DNA of 64,000 bases from Symsagittifera roscoffensis (taxonomy: Eukaryota; Xenacoelomorpha; Acoela; Convolutidae). The translations under genes were made by a program, and so were the position numbers. Under the pieces are notes generated by a model. The model was not told where the DNA came from and searched no databases. It saw only the letters and a program-made list of their open reading frames with translations. Shown piece after piece: positions 1-11,500 of the stretch (position 1 is the first letter of the stretch; the number at the start of each line of letters is the position of its first letter). The stretch covers positions 434,001 to 498,000 of the forward strand of contig NC_087069.1 of NCBI RefSeq assembly GCF_963678635.1, in the 5' to 3' direction.

Positions 1-3000
1 AAACTGATAAACCGGTTCTGCCGGAGATTGAACATTTAAGGGGCAAACTGAAAGATGAACAGCTCGAAGCTATCAAGGACGTACTAGAGCGGAACGAGGA
101 GGTTTTTTCAAGGCATAAGGCGGATATCGGGTGTTGTAATTTTGTTGAACATGAAATAGAACTTGAAGAAAACGCGGTACCACACAGGGAGGGGGCGAGG
201 CGCATGACCCCACACAAATCGGACGCGTGTAGAAAAGAAATCGAAACGTTACTAGAGTATGACATGATAGAACCATCCAAGTCACCGTGGGCGTGTGGAG
301 TAGTGATGGCCAAAAAGAAAGGCGACCAGTTAAGGTTTTGTTGTGACTTTCGATACCTGAACTCCGTCACGGTGAAGGATGCCTATCCCATACCAAGAAT
401 TGATGAGAGCCTCTCGAAGTTAGGTGATGCGAAATTTTTTACGACTCTTGATTTAGGCTCGGCCTTTTGGCAGGTACCATTAAGGAAGCAAGACAGGGAC
501 AAGACAGGGTTCGCCTGCGAGTTGGGTCTGTTTCAATGGAAACGGATGCCGTTTGGACTCTGCAATGCAACAGCCACGTTTCAACGGCTGATGGCACACG
601 CGTTGATAGGCGTGACGAAGAAGTACGGCAACCTGGTAATGTGCTACGTGGACGACGTGGTAATAGCAACGCCAACACTAGAAGACCACATCGAGAGGCT
701 TGACGAGGTGTTCGCGTGCATGAAAAGATCGGGGCTGAAGTGTAAACCATCAAAGTGCGAGATACTCAAGGACTCGATTAAATACTTGGGCAGGATGGTA
801 GATAAACACGGTATCAGACCTGATCCAGACGCCGTGGAAGCAGTCCTAACCTGGAAATCACCGAAGACGGAGCACCAGCTGATGAGCTTCCTGGGTTTCG
901 CCAACTATTATAGAGAATTCATCAAGGGCTATGCGGACAAGGTATACCCGATGCAACAATTAATGAGACATAAGGGCAAGAAGTTCACGTGGAACAACGC
1001 GGCAGAAGAGTCATTCCAGAGAATAAAGAAAGAGCTGTGTGAGGCACTAGTACTGGGTATGCCGACTGAGAAGGGGATGTACGTGCTAGACACGGATGCG
1101 TCAGTAGTCGCTATTTCTGGGATTCTCCATCAAGAACAAGAATGGAATGGGAAGACAGTCTTGAGACCAATAGCATACGGGAGCAAGGTCCTAAGTGACA
1201 CAGAAATGAAGTACGGAGCACCGAAAGCAGAGATGTTCGCGGTGGTCACCTTTGTCGAAAAATACAGAGCATACTTAGGCAGTGAGCACTTCAAGCTGCG
1301 AATCGACAACCGAGCACTAAGCTGGCTGAAAACGTACTCAATGGACCAGAGCTATATTGGGAGGTGGATAGTTCGCTTGGATGGATACAACATGATAATT
1401 GAGCACAGAACACGAGATAAACATCAAAATGCTGACAGCTTGAGTAAGAAGACGGAGTTCTACGAGAGGCAAGAACAAAGAGAGGCGGACAGACCTGAGA
1501 TCAAAGACGGCTTCTCCTTTATGGACAAAGAAACGTACGACAGTCTTCCACTCACGAGATGGCTGGACAAATCAGGCAAACCGATTGAAGATCATCCCGA
1601 ATTGCCGAAAGAGCCTCTTGAAAAGACCATCTTGAAGAAAAGCAGAGGGATTCCGATAGGAATAATGCTCAAGTCCAAGATCGTGAGGGAAACACTCAAG
1701 GCAAAAGGTTATGATCTCATCCAGGTAGAGGAGGGAACGGTCCGAATAGATGAAGACTTAATGAGGTTGCTTGAGAAACTATCAGATGACAAGCCCGTGA
1801 TCCAAGGGAAAGGTCAGGAGGCACCGGAACTAACCATACTTCGGAGAGAAGAAACAGTGAACAATACTGACGTCTCAAAAGGAAACATCACTGATAGCAA
1901 GGAAGTTGTGCGATCACTAGTTGAAAAAATCCCCGAAAAAATTCTGGAGCAGACAAAAGTCAGGGATAAGAAAGTAACATTCAGAGAAGAAGTTGAACAC
2001 CTGGGACTAGATCAAGAGTCCGGGGAGTGGTCCAGATTCATGGGAGAAGACGAAACCGGAGAAGGGAAATTGTCCGGGGAGCGTGAAGAATGGGATGAAG
2101 ACTCGGATGAGAGCAGCGAAGACCAAGACAGTCTATGCATGATACTGGCGGAAGAGAAGATAAGACAGCACGACAGGGAATTACAGACGGATCCATCTTC
2201 AGGGACGTACAATCTGGAAATACAAGAGGTACGAGGTGGTGAAGAGCTCGAGAAAATAGCAGTTTCAAGAAAACCACTAAGGGAACTATCGTGCAACTCA
2301 AACGTCAGAACGAATCTGTTACCAGAAGACGACATGAAAATCGTGAAAAGGATGATATGTGTGAAACTGAGCGATGACATCCACAACCCTGGTGAGATGA
2401 ATGGACAGATCATGGCGCTAAAGGAGCACGTTAAGGCGAGATACAGGCTGTCTGACCTAATAAGGGCCCAGAAGAATGACAAAATGACAAGTAACCTCTC
2501 CAAATGGATCCATTCGGGAGTCAAGGAGAAGGGGGAACTTGAGGAAGACAGCTACAAGATCTTGAGCCAGTTCTACAAAGAAAAGAGAGACTTACTTTAT
2601 CACACAGCTGAAGGGGTGGTAGCGTGCAAGAGAAGAGATGAGGAAAAAATATTACACAAACACAACCTCATCATACTACCACAATTGTACCAAACGGAGG
2701 TGCTTTTCAGATCACACGACCAGATGGGCCACCAGGGGATAGATAAAGTACAACAAAGGATACTTCACAGGTTTGACTGGCCGGGAATGAGAAAAGCTTG
2801 CGAGAGATGGGTGAATGCCTGCCTAGCATGCCTTCAAGTAAAAGACCCAAGGAAGATGAAGTTTCCCCTCAAGTCTGTCGAGAGTTCGGAATTCAATGAG
2901 GTGGTGCAGATAGACCATCAGAAAATCTGCATGACGGAGTCGGGTTATAACCAAATACTAGTTATAATAGATCACTTCACCAAGTTGGCGGAAGCGGTTC

Positions 3001-5027
3001 CGTGCCAGACAGCCTCAGCAGAGGAGACATGTGATCACCTGATAACGCATTGGATATCGCGGTATGGTTGTCCAATGACTTTCCAGTCGGACAACGGCAA
3101 GGCTTTTGTGGGGGACTTGACAAAAGAATTGATGAAGAGATCACACATTGCTCAAGCACACTCGACGACCTATCATCCACAGACCAATGGGTTGGTAGAG
3201 AGACAGAACAGGACACTGGTCAACATGCTCAGGGTGTACTGCTCGAGATACATGACGGACTGGGACAAATACCTGCCACAGGTAGTAGGAGCCTATAATA
3301 GTACTCAGCACTCAACGACGGGTATCAGTCCTTTCATGATGTTGACAGGCAGGGAAAGGGCAATGCCTATAACATTCTTCTACCCGGAGTACGAGGGGAA
3401 GAGGACGTCACCTCAAGCATACGTGAAGGAAGCGATCAAAAGACAACAAGAGCTAAACGAGCTATGTCGGAGAAACACGGCGCAAGCGCAAATGAGGCAA
3501 CGCAAGAAACATGACGAAAAGATACTAAGAGCAAAGCCATACGAAGTGGGCCAATACGTGTGGGTCTTCCAAAATGTCATACCGCCCAAGGGAACAAAGA
3601 AACTACTCAAGAAATGGAGAGGACCGTTCATGATTACGGAAGTACATCAACAAGGACGGTTCTATCGCTTGAGTACAGGGCGAGCAGCACATTACGAAAA
3701 TCTGAAGCCTCACGTCCCGTCCCCGGAGGACTGGTGCCTACCAAAAGACATGGAAGGTCTTGAGTACCTGGTGGTGGAACCAGCGTGCGAAGTGAATGAG
3801 AAAGGCACTAGAGAGAAAAATGATGGTAATGAGAACTTGAGTTTGGACGACAACGAAAAGATAGAAGTGGAGTCGGATGCAGGTTCATTTGTAGAAGAAG
3901 ACTGGAACGACCCAGAGCAAAACGAGGTACCGAAGTGGATGGAGCCGGATCGACCAGCACCACCGGAAACCAGGACTGGCAATCGTAAACGAACAGGTAT
4001 GAGGTACAATAGGTACGGGGATGACTTCTTGATCGATAAGATACATCCAGACAAGTTGGGCGATGAACTACTAAGCGCAGGCGAACTGGAAGCCGAAGAG
4101 GAATGGCAGGTCATTGACGATGGTGGACATTATCCGCAGGATGATTACTCGACGCCAGAATTGGAGACGGATCTCGAGCAGAGTGAAATAGAAAGGAGGG
4201 AGAACACGAACTTGAGGATTCTAGAGTGGATGCGTGATGTCAAAGACGAGAGCCGCGAAGGACAAAGCATTCAGCAAATCGATGTATCAGCAGCAAATTA
4301 CATGAAGACAGAGGACCCTCTTTTCGGATGGACAGCAACAGACAGACCACTGGACATCCCTAAGGACAATTCAGACCCGACTACATCGACGGGGACGTCG
4401 ATAAATATTTTTGTCCGGGGAGTGGGGGTAGGACTTACCCACACCGAAAATTTGATGATAAAGAAGCTCAAGGAAGTGAGGGAAACAAGCGGATTGGAAC
4501 TGGAGGAAGAAGAACCAGAGCCTACCATAGGAAGGAATTTCAAAACGAAATTCGAAATACCCAATGAATACTCAGAGAACATCATGATAATGGATAGCGA
4601 CTTCATCCAGTCAAACAGGACCAGCGCGATCTGCATCACGGCGGACATGAGTTTCAAATCAAGATTGGAGGCTGACTTCAAAAGAGAGTACCAGAACGTA
4701 GAGTTTCTGTTCAGACAGAGGCCAGGACTGGGAGGCATGGCAGCGCTTCCACCGTCAGTGGCACAAGTCCCGGGCAAATACCTCTGCTTCCTAGTAACGA
4801 GAGTCAACGACAGAAACACAATTGATCCCGAACACGTGATATTGGCACTGACAAGACTACGTGACTTCATGATTGAAAGAGGAATAGTGGAGGTCTCGAT
4901 GCCGGTGTACGACCCAAACAGGGGCAAACTGAGCTCGAGGGAATTGTATGCTATCCTACATGTGGTCTTTGCAGAAACAGAGATAATGGTGCATCTTCAC
5001 AAGAAGTACTACTTGAGCATCGCCTGA
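1..5027 (+). CDS. pol: Ty3/gypsy-type Pol, copy A (5' end outside window): RT, RNase H, integrase, acidic linkers, macro-like C-terminus
   Basis: The frame is open from base 3 to the stop at 5025-5027, so the apparent start at 204 is internal and the protein begins upstream of the window. Reverse transcriptase carries MPFGL and the catalytic YVDD (645-656). RNase H follows (about 1075-1450) with its D-E-D-D residues in DTDAS, KAEMF, RVDN/RIDN-type and NADSL contexts. After an acidic linker of about 400 residues comes integrase: an HHCC zinc finger (about 2710-2830), then core residues D in VQIDHQ, D at 3090 and E at 3198 with 35 residues between the last two (DD35E), and a GPF motif near 3620. 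A second acidic, charged linker leads to a macro-domain-like end (about 4576-5015). No stop or frameshift is visible, so copy A Pol looks functional. The family normally makes cDNA and integrates it. The C-terminal extension of about 450 residues beyond integrase is not usual for Ty3 elements. Confidence 0.95.
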   Translation, partial: TDKPVLPEIEHLRGKLKDEQLEAIKDVLERNEEVFSRHKADIGCCNFVEHEIELEENAVPHREGARRMTPHKSDACRKEIETLLEYDMIEPSKSPWACGVVMAKKKGDQLRFCCDFRYLNSVTVKDAYPIPRIDESLSKLGDAKFFTTLDLGSAFWQVPLRKQDRDKTGFACELGLFQWKRMPFGLCNATATFQRLMAHALIGVTKKYGNLVMCYVDDVVIATPTLEDHIERLDEVFACMKRSGLKCKPSKCEILKDSIKYLGRMVDKHGIRPDPDAVEAVLTWKSPKTEHQLMSFLGFANYYREFIKGYADKVYPMQQLMRHKGKKFTWNNAAEESFQRIKKELCEALVLGMPTEKGMYVLDTDASVVAISGILHQEQEWNGKTVLRPIAYGSKVLSDTEMKYGAPKAEMFAVVTFVEKYRAYLGSEHFKLRIDNRALSWLKTYSMDQSYIGRWIVRLDGYNMIIEHRTRDKHQNADSLSKKTEFYERQEQREADRPEIKDGFSFMDKETYDSLPLTRWLDKSGKPIEDHPELPKEPLEKTILKKSRGIPIGIMLKSKIVRETLKAKGYDLIQVEEGTVRIDEDLMRLLEKLSDDKPVIQGKGQEAPELTILRREETVNNTDVSKGNITDSKEVVRSLVEKIPEKILEQTKVRDKKVTFREEVEHLGLDQESGEWSRFMGEDETGEGKLSGEREEWDEDSDESSEDQDSLCMILAEEKIRQHDRELQTDPSSGTYNLEIQEVRGGEELEKIAVSRKPLRELSCNSNVRTNLLPEDDMKIVKRMICVKLSDDIHNPGEMNGQIMALKEHVKARYRLSDLIRAQKNDKMTSNLSKWIHSGVKEKGELEEDSYKILSQFYKEKRDLLYHTAEGVVACKRRDEEKILHKHNLIILPQLYQTEVLFRSHDQMGHQGIDKVQQRILHRFDWPGMRKACERWVNACLACLQVKDPRKMKFPLKSVESSEFNEVVQIDHQKICMTESGYNQILVIIDHFTKLAEAVPCQTASAEETCDHLITHWISRYGCPMTFQSDNGKAFVGDLTKELMKRSHIAQAHSTTYHPQTNGLVERQNRTLVNMLRVYCSRYMTDWDKYLPQVVGAYNSTQHSTTGISPFMMLTGRERAMPITFFYPEYEGKRTSPQAYVKEAIKRQQELNELCRRNTAQAQMRQRKKHDEKILRAKPYEVGQYVWVFQNVIPPKGTKKLLKKWRGPFMITEVHQQGRFYRLSTGRAAHYENLKPHVPSPEDWCLPKDMEGLEYLVVEPACEVNEKGTREKNDGNENLSLDDNEKIEVESDAGSFVEEDWNDPEQNEVPKWMEPDRPAPPETRTGNRKRTGMRYNRYGDDFLIDKIHPDKLGDELLSAGELEAEEEWQVIDDGGHYPQDDYSTPELETDLEQSEIERRENTNLRILEWMRDVKDESREGQSIQQIDVSAANYMKTEDPLFGWTATDRPLDIPKDNSDPTTSTGTSINIFVRGVGVGLTHTENLMIKKLKEVRETSGLELEEEEPEPTIGRNFKTKFEIPNEYSENIMIMDSDFIQSNRTSAICITADMSFKSRLEADFKREYQNVEFLFRQRPGLGGMAALPPSVAQVPGKYLCFLVTRVNDRNTIDPEHVILALTRLRDFMIERGIVEVSMPVYDPNRGKLSSRELYAILHVVFAETEIMVHLHKKYYLSIA
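4405..4444 (+). other. Synonymously frozen 40-base island in pol copy A
   Basis: These 40 bases, which encode the IFVRGVGVGLTH segment, are identical in copy B (27976-28015). Codons on both sides differ freely at third positions. The block contains a G-rich run (GGGGAGTGGGGGTAGG) and a small hairpin, GTG-GG-GGTA-loop-TACC-CAC. A role as RNA or DNA signal (central polypurine tract, packaging or splice control) is inference. Confidence 0.6.
4576..5027 (+). other. Macro-domain-like module at the C-terminus of Pol copy A
   Basis: About 145 residues follow the strand and helix order of TARG1-type macro domains. The opening strand ends in DSDF where macro domains have a GD motif. A strand ending ITADMS matches the usual strand before the ADP-ribose loop, then come a helix with DFKREY, a strand CFLVTR, a long helix (ALTRLRDFM), a strand with SMPVYDPNRG and a last helix/strand (HVVFAETEIMVHLH). 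The glycine-rich ADP-ribose loop and the GCGLD-type catalytic segment are replaced (the latter by DPNRG). Either the module does not hydrolyse ADP-ribose or it uses other residues. Assignment is by eye and needs profile or structure confirmation. Confidence 0.6.
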
Positions 5028-5300
5028 GTCGGGTACATGGAGGTATCAGGTCGGGTGTGAGGGAGGAGTCTTGAGTTAGGTACTGGGGTGCGGCGCAGGT
5101 AAAGGGATCTTAAGATGTGATTGGCATGACAATTGAATTTTAAAAGAAAGAATTGATGGTGCTAAAACATAAAATGAATCTGCATGTTCTTAAGAGAAAT
5201 CCAATCGAATTGCTTTAAGTGATATGAGAATGATAAGATTTTAACCATATGGGTAGAAGGGGGGTCTCTAGGTTAGGAACGTGACATGCTAAGTTTTAAT

Positions 5301-5317
5301 GAGCTTTCTGTTTTCAG
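5301..5317 (+). promoter_or_regulatory. Candidate 3' splice site upstream of ORF3, copy A
   Basis: CTTTCTGTTTTCAG ends in AG at 5316-5317, a pyrimidine tract plus AG of good consensus quality, 233 bases before the ORF3 start. Copy B has a comparable site (AG at 28915-28916) before its ORF3 remnant. This suggests ORF3 is made from a spliced subgenomic RNA, as retroviral env is; no transcript evidence is available here. Confidence 0.4.
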
Positions 5318-5448
5318 ATCAAGTTTGAAAAACAAAGTTGAAAATCCAACTACACTCAAGCGAGAAACAGAAAGAGAGAATCTTGATTGAACACGCGATA
5401 ATCCGAATCTACAGCAAGTACTTGCAAGAGAACATTTCTAGAGAATTC

Positions 5449-5515
5449 TTGAATTGGGTAATACTCGAGTTGGTAAGGTAATTCTTGAGTTGGTAAGGTA
5501 ATTCTTGAGCTGGTT
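5449..5515. repeat. 20-bp tandem repeat just upstream of ORF3
   Basis: Two perfect copies of TTGGTAAGGTAATTCTTGAG (about 5470-5509) are flanked by degenerate copies, giving roughly three units ending 35 bases before the ORF3 ATG. The rest of 5028-5550 is AT-rich, non-coding, with no other feature I can name. The unit contains the CTTGAG hexamer that recurs through this element. Confidence 0.75.
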
Positions 5516-5550
5516 AACATCTACCTACATACATCCCGAAGTTACAAAGA

Positions 5551-8500
5551 ATGGCAGACCGATTCTGGAACTCCGTGCCCGCGGCCCTGAGGAAGCCCAC
5601 TCTTGATGAGCTGTACAGGCGCCTGAGGGACTTGGACTATACCCAAATAGACGAGAGAATGGCGGTGATGCTGAATGCCATCCTCCAGTTGGAGGACCAG
5701 GGTGAGTGCAGGGAGTCTGCAACGGAGGCTGTCTTGATGATCGGCTACACCACCGAGGGAATATCGAACCAAGAACAGACCAGATGGTTGTCTTGGAATG
5801 TGGATGGAGGAGTAAGGGGTTTTGACTTGGCAAGGAATCCTGGCCTGAATAACAATACCGAATATGGCGCAGGGGAATTCCCACTACCGACTAGGCCAAC
5901 AGTAAGGTCCACCAGCCAGAGCTCGAGTAGGGTGCCATCGATGTCACGAATGCAACAGACGACCGAGGCATATCCGGATCTAGGTGTTCTAAAGAAAGAG
6001 CTCGAGAAGACGCAGAAGGAAAGGAATAAGGCGAACCTCGATCGGGATCAGGCAAATCTGGATCGGGAGAAGGTTCAGCTGGAAAGGGACCAGGCGGTCA
6101 ATGAGCGAGACCAGGCTCTGAGGTTGCTTGAGATACAAAAAGCTGAGCATCAACAGGAGTTAAGGGTGCGGGAGAACGCCGCAAATCGTGATCAACTGAG
6201 GTCGGAATTAGATAGAATAGAACAACGACAACGCGAGCTTGATGCACAGAAGGGAGCCAGGCCGAAGGAGCGAGTGGTCACCAGCTCGAGGCCAGAGTCA
6301 CGTATGGAGGTGGATGAGGCCCCCAGAGCAAGAGCACGGTTCAACCTTGACCGCGAGGCCCGTGAACACATGAGTGAAGGGTTGGAAGTTTGGATACCGA
6401 ATGACGCAACGTCTTCCTTGCGTAGCCTAGAGACGCAACCCATACGCCCACTGATGGATGTGGAGCTGCCGGGATATACCCCAACCTCGACCTCGAGTGA
6501 CGGTCAGGTGAGCGGCGGCTCATCGCGCCTGAGAGAACTGGGCGAGAGATTGCGACAAAAGAGTCGTGAGAGTTCGGCAAGACCGGAGCTTCCCCCGACG
6601 TGGAGGGAGCAGCCGGTTAGGAGTGTCGTGATCTTGAGTTATAAGAAGAATACAGAGGGGAGGTACCACAGGCACAATCGGCTGGACTGGAGTACGGAGC
6701 AGAAAGCTAGGAGAGACTGCTTTCATGATGCGGCCTGGGTGCAATACATGGCGCCACCCCGGGTACCAGAAGGTGCGTTTCATCTAATCGTAGGGGACAG
6801 CCTGGTGCGGGTGTTGACCCGGATCCGATCGCACTGGCAGACGGGAATCTTGAGTTTCGCTGGAGCTGCCACGCCACAGATGTTAGCAACGCTTGACATG
6901 CTGGGGATGACCAAAGTATACACGGTGACCCTGATGATCGGGACCAACGATGTATCAAGGGGTGAAGCGAGGAAAATAACAAGGCTGCACGATAAGGTGA
7001 GCTGCCTTCTTGAGGAACTGAGGATTCAGATGGACCCCATCCTGTTGACGATATGTACTGTCCCCTACAATATGATGTTTGATCAGCACGCCTTGGAGAT
7101 GAACGAGAAGGTGCGGAACCTAAACAAGGGGATAAGAGACATCCACCGGAAGAGTGTGCTCCCTGTCAGACTGTTGGACGTGGCAGAGCGCATGGAGAAA
7201 GAGGGATTCCCTGAAGACACCTCCATTGATGGAAACCATTTTGATAGACCGAGGGGAGCAGAGTGGCTAAACGACGTCTTCCAAGAACACATAAATGCGC
7301 TGGAGGCGGATCTGCTAGAGACAGCCCAATTCACTTTAGGACCACCTCCGAACCCACCATTCCTGGCCTCAAGGGCCTTGTCTGGTCGCTTGGGACCGAG
7401 AGTTGACACTAGAGACAGTTCAAGGAGCAGCCAGACCAGATTGCAGAGTGCCACGCCAATGGAGTCTGAGGAGGTGACGTCATCAACACCTCCAAGCTCG
7501 GCGATATCCTCAGTGGTAGTGGCAGAGAGCAAACGGGAAAATAAGTCTATGGAGACCGCTCGCTTGAGATATCCTGAGAAGGTGAAAGAACTGGATCTAG
7601 AGAGTTTGGAATGCAGGCAAGAATTGGCGGAAACCCTGGGGATCGAACGAGTATCACACGAGGATTTGAATAGGCATCATTGCGTGGACTGGTTGAAAGC
7701 TCATGAGGCGCACTTCTCGAGAGCGAAGTTGATGGAGACCACAGACCTGACGGGAATTCCCACAAAAACGATCATGGGACCCATTAATTACAGACCTCTC
7801 AAGCTGCTGGGGAGTCCGGGACTTATAGCAGAACCTCCCAAGCACCGAACTAGCATCGCCAGAATCAGGTTGGCAACCCCGGCACAGTTGAAGGTGGTAG
7901 ACAAGCTACTCAATCCGGGAGGAACGGGATTGCCAGATGCCGCTTACGAAGGCTCGAAATTGGCGGAAGATCCCAGGTACGGGAAGCCCTGTGGGAGTAC
8001 CCAGCTGGCCAAAACCCTGGCAGTGTATGATAGAGCAGACCCAGCTGCTGCGAGAGTAGTCATTGTGGCGGGATCAGACTTCGAAGGAACGTCTCCCAAG
8101 TTGTTCTGGCCGGAGACTTTGATATACTCTTTGCCAGGAGCTGAATTGAATCAGATGTTAACTCTGGTAGTGGCAATAAAGTCGGAGATGCCCTGTGAAC
8201 CTGAACTGCTATTGTTTGCAGGGATGAATGATCACCTGCACGCGATGGGACTTCTTGAGCAACTAAAGGGCGATGATATTCCGACATCGAGGAAGATATG
8301 GGAAGCCATTCAAGCGTTGTTTGCGGCGATGAATGAAGTGCAAGAGAATGTTGTCTCGAGATTCGGGTTTAAGACCAAGGTGGTGTTTACCACATCCCCT
8401 GGATACGCGAATATGCCACCCGCCCTACAGTTCGTGTACGCGGTCTTGATCCTGATAGCAGAAGGGAGTGAATGGCGGATTCTAATGGCAGCCCCCAATC

Positions 8501-11500
8501 GGGAGTTGGAGCCATCGAACCTGAGGCTTCGCAAGTCAGAATTGGCGGCGGCATGGGCGGATATATCTCATGCACTGAGGGGCTTTTATGGACTAGCCGA
8601 CATCCTGATCGTATTAGACGAGGTGCTCTTGCTAGAGATATCGAACTTTGCCAGGCAGCTCAAGTTCAGCCCAGTCATCGGGGACGATCACCCGGCGATA
8701 AGCAAATTAACGGCCAGCCTGTGGTTTTGGAGTATGGATGTGAAGATCACGAACTCCACCAGCAAGTCTAGAGGTCCCAGTAACGAGAGAAGAAATGTGG
8801 CCGAGACGGAAAAGCAATTAGGATCGTTGAAATATTGTTTGACTCAAGAGAATGGCTGGTGGCCATTTTTGACACGAAGGCTGGAGAACGCCACGAATAA
8901 GACAAGGGAGGAAGCACCACTCCTCGTGAAGCAAGTCTGGAGTTTCCTAGAGAAGCAACTGGAGCTGGCCGAAGTAAGAGACATGACGGTGGCTAGATTT
9001 GTCTCGGCCGCCAATGAAGTGACGATCGCAGGGTTCTGGAGAGAGCACGCCAAAGGCGAATTGAAGACTCGGAGGGATTACGAGATTCTCAAGTTCTTGA
9101 GTCCTTGCTGGGAGAAGGAATTCTTGGCAGGAGTATTCGGTACCACGGCGACTATCTTTGGAGCCTTCGTGCAGGAGATACTGGGCATGCCCATCAGCCT
9201 GCTCTTGGCCCTGTATTTGGTCTACCCCAGATACTTGTTCAACATGGGTCCAGCCTACATGTTTAGTCGGGGAGTGGAGACACTTCGAGTTGATGGGTAC
9301 CTGGCACTAGTGCTCTTGACCCATGGGGAATTGGTGTCGTTTCATCGATTAATGGAATATGGAGACCCTCTGTCTATGGGGAGAGTCCACACGAGCATTG
9401 AAACCAGCTCCTACAAGTGTGCCGCAGGATTGAAGACGTTGCTAGTGCAATACCTCATGATGCAAAATCGGCACATGACGGGTGAAGATGAGAATCCAAC
9501 TTCGAGAGAAGAATGGAAGAAGATGAACAGAGGGATGCCTCTGCTGACGGACCTATGCCTGGCAATGAGGTCGGACCCAATGGGGATAATCCGGGGCCTA
9601 GAGGAGGTGGTGACCTGCATTTATGGTCCAGCAGTGACGTACGCGTTCCCAGACCCCCTGGTGACAACGTATCGTCACTCTGTAACGCACTTGAGCCTTA
9701 TCAGTATACTGGATGGGACGGCGTTGAATTGGTGTCAGCAGGAGGTGCTCAGAGGGCGAATGAGCAACACGGTACTCTTTGGAAAGGTGAAAGATGCCGA
9801 GCTGAAAGTGTACAACTTCAGGGGGCAAATGCAATGTAGAATGGGAGGCAAGCGAGAGGGTCCCATTGAAATGTATCCCAAATTCTGGAACTTGAACCCA
9901 TTGACGGCGGACGGACGAGAAATCTTGAGAATTCCTGCCTGGAAGGAGTGCTTCGCACTGGTGAAGAGGGAGCTGGAGACCACAATGGAGAAAGAAATCC
10001 TCCCGGCCACCATGCCTGAGTTCCCAATAGTCAGGAGGATGACCTTAGGGATGAATAGTCCCTTGGTAGTTCCCTCCATAATGGCGAGGATGACGACGGA
10101 GGAAATGCAGAAGGATTTCACTGATGGCTGGGACCCCCTGTTCATTGGCTACACGGCGGCGGTCTACTTCCATACCAGCGAGATGAAGGTAAATTCGTGG
10201 ACGACGCAGGCGAAAAAGAGTAGAGGTTCGCAGCCCCCAGGGTATGAGGTGCGGAAGGTCTTGAGAACTCTTGAGAAGGAGGGACTTGAGAACATGTTAC
10301 CCATATGGGATGATGGAAGGATGATCGTGATGGAGGGGCACGTCGCACTGGTGGACGACATGAAATTTGCCACGAGAAAATATAAGGCGCCCTATGGCTT
10401 GGAACAGGTGGAAATAAGACAGGAAGGAACAGAACTAGATGCAGCAGGTCAACTGCATGTAGCACTGACGGAATACAAAAAGCTGGATCCTACGACACCA
10501 TCACCACTGTCCGTGGACACACCTGGAGACAAGAGGAGCGGACCCGTCGAGGACCGATTTAAGAAAATTCTCGAGAGAAGGAGACATGAGTCAGAAGAAG
10601 AGAGTATGGATGAAACTCTCAGTGAAGCCGGTGAAGACATGGAAGTGGGGAATACGCCTGAACCACGGCCATCAGGGGAGGAGCTCACCACTCAAGAGCT
10701 GTTGAAAGATTTGAGCGGGGAGAATTGGGCAGATACTGCCACACCACCCCTGATTCCGTCTCCCCGGAAGGATCTGGAATTGCCATTGGCAGGTGAGACC
10801 TTCAATATGGGGATGTTACTCTTGGGCTCGGAGGAAAGGGAGAAGAACACGTTCGAAGGGAACAGGGACATATTCTTGGGATCTCTCGAGGATGACGCTT
10901 GGCAGGAATTCCTGGAGGAATTCAATCGAGAAGTGGGCAGCGAGACGACGCTGGACAAGTTCAAGAAGGAACTGTGGGACGCAGTAGTGAGATTCGGGGA
11001 ACCGCTCCTGATAGGAACGGGCCTGGATGAGAAAGCAAGAAAAGAGCTGCTGAACAAGCTAGTGGAGCTGAGGAACGCACGATCGAAGACTAGAAAAGAG
11101 AAATGTGAGGACAGCTCTACTCTGAAACAAAAAACTGTGGATAAAATGGTTGATGATATAAAAAGGGATAAGGTTGGGACTAGTAATATGATTAAAAGTA
11201 CTAATATCCTTAAGGCTCGAGCAGGGGGGAGGCAAGAGTTGGAAGGAGTGGATGGAGAGGTCGAATCAATGATGATAGCCACAACACCCTCGAGCAGAGA
11301 TGTGAAGACTCGCAAGAGGAAGAGAGAAGTGGAAGGATGGGGTAGTCCTTCAGTGGATGCTGTTTCGGAAGGAAACTTGAGAGAGACGGCGCCCATCGTT
11401 TTGGCTCGATGCAAGACGGCGGCATACAAGAACAGCTCGGAGCTCAGGAAACCACTTGAAGTAGAAAAGGAAATAGAGGTTTCCGCCAGTTCGACGTCAG

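Noticed and set aside
2012-2524. Long minus-strand frames opposite pol and ORF3 (for example 2012-2524, 10692-11513, 12399-12878)
   Set aside because: They are serine/leucine-rich antisense shadows of acidic coding sequence with no domain or start context.
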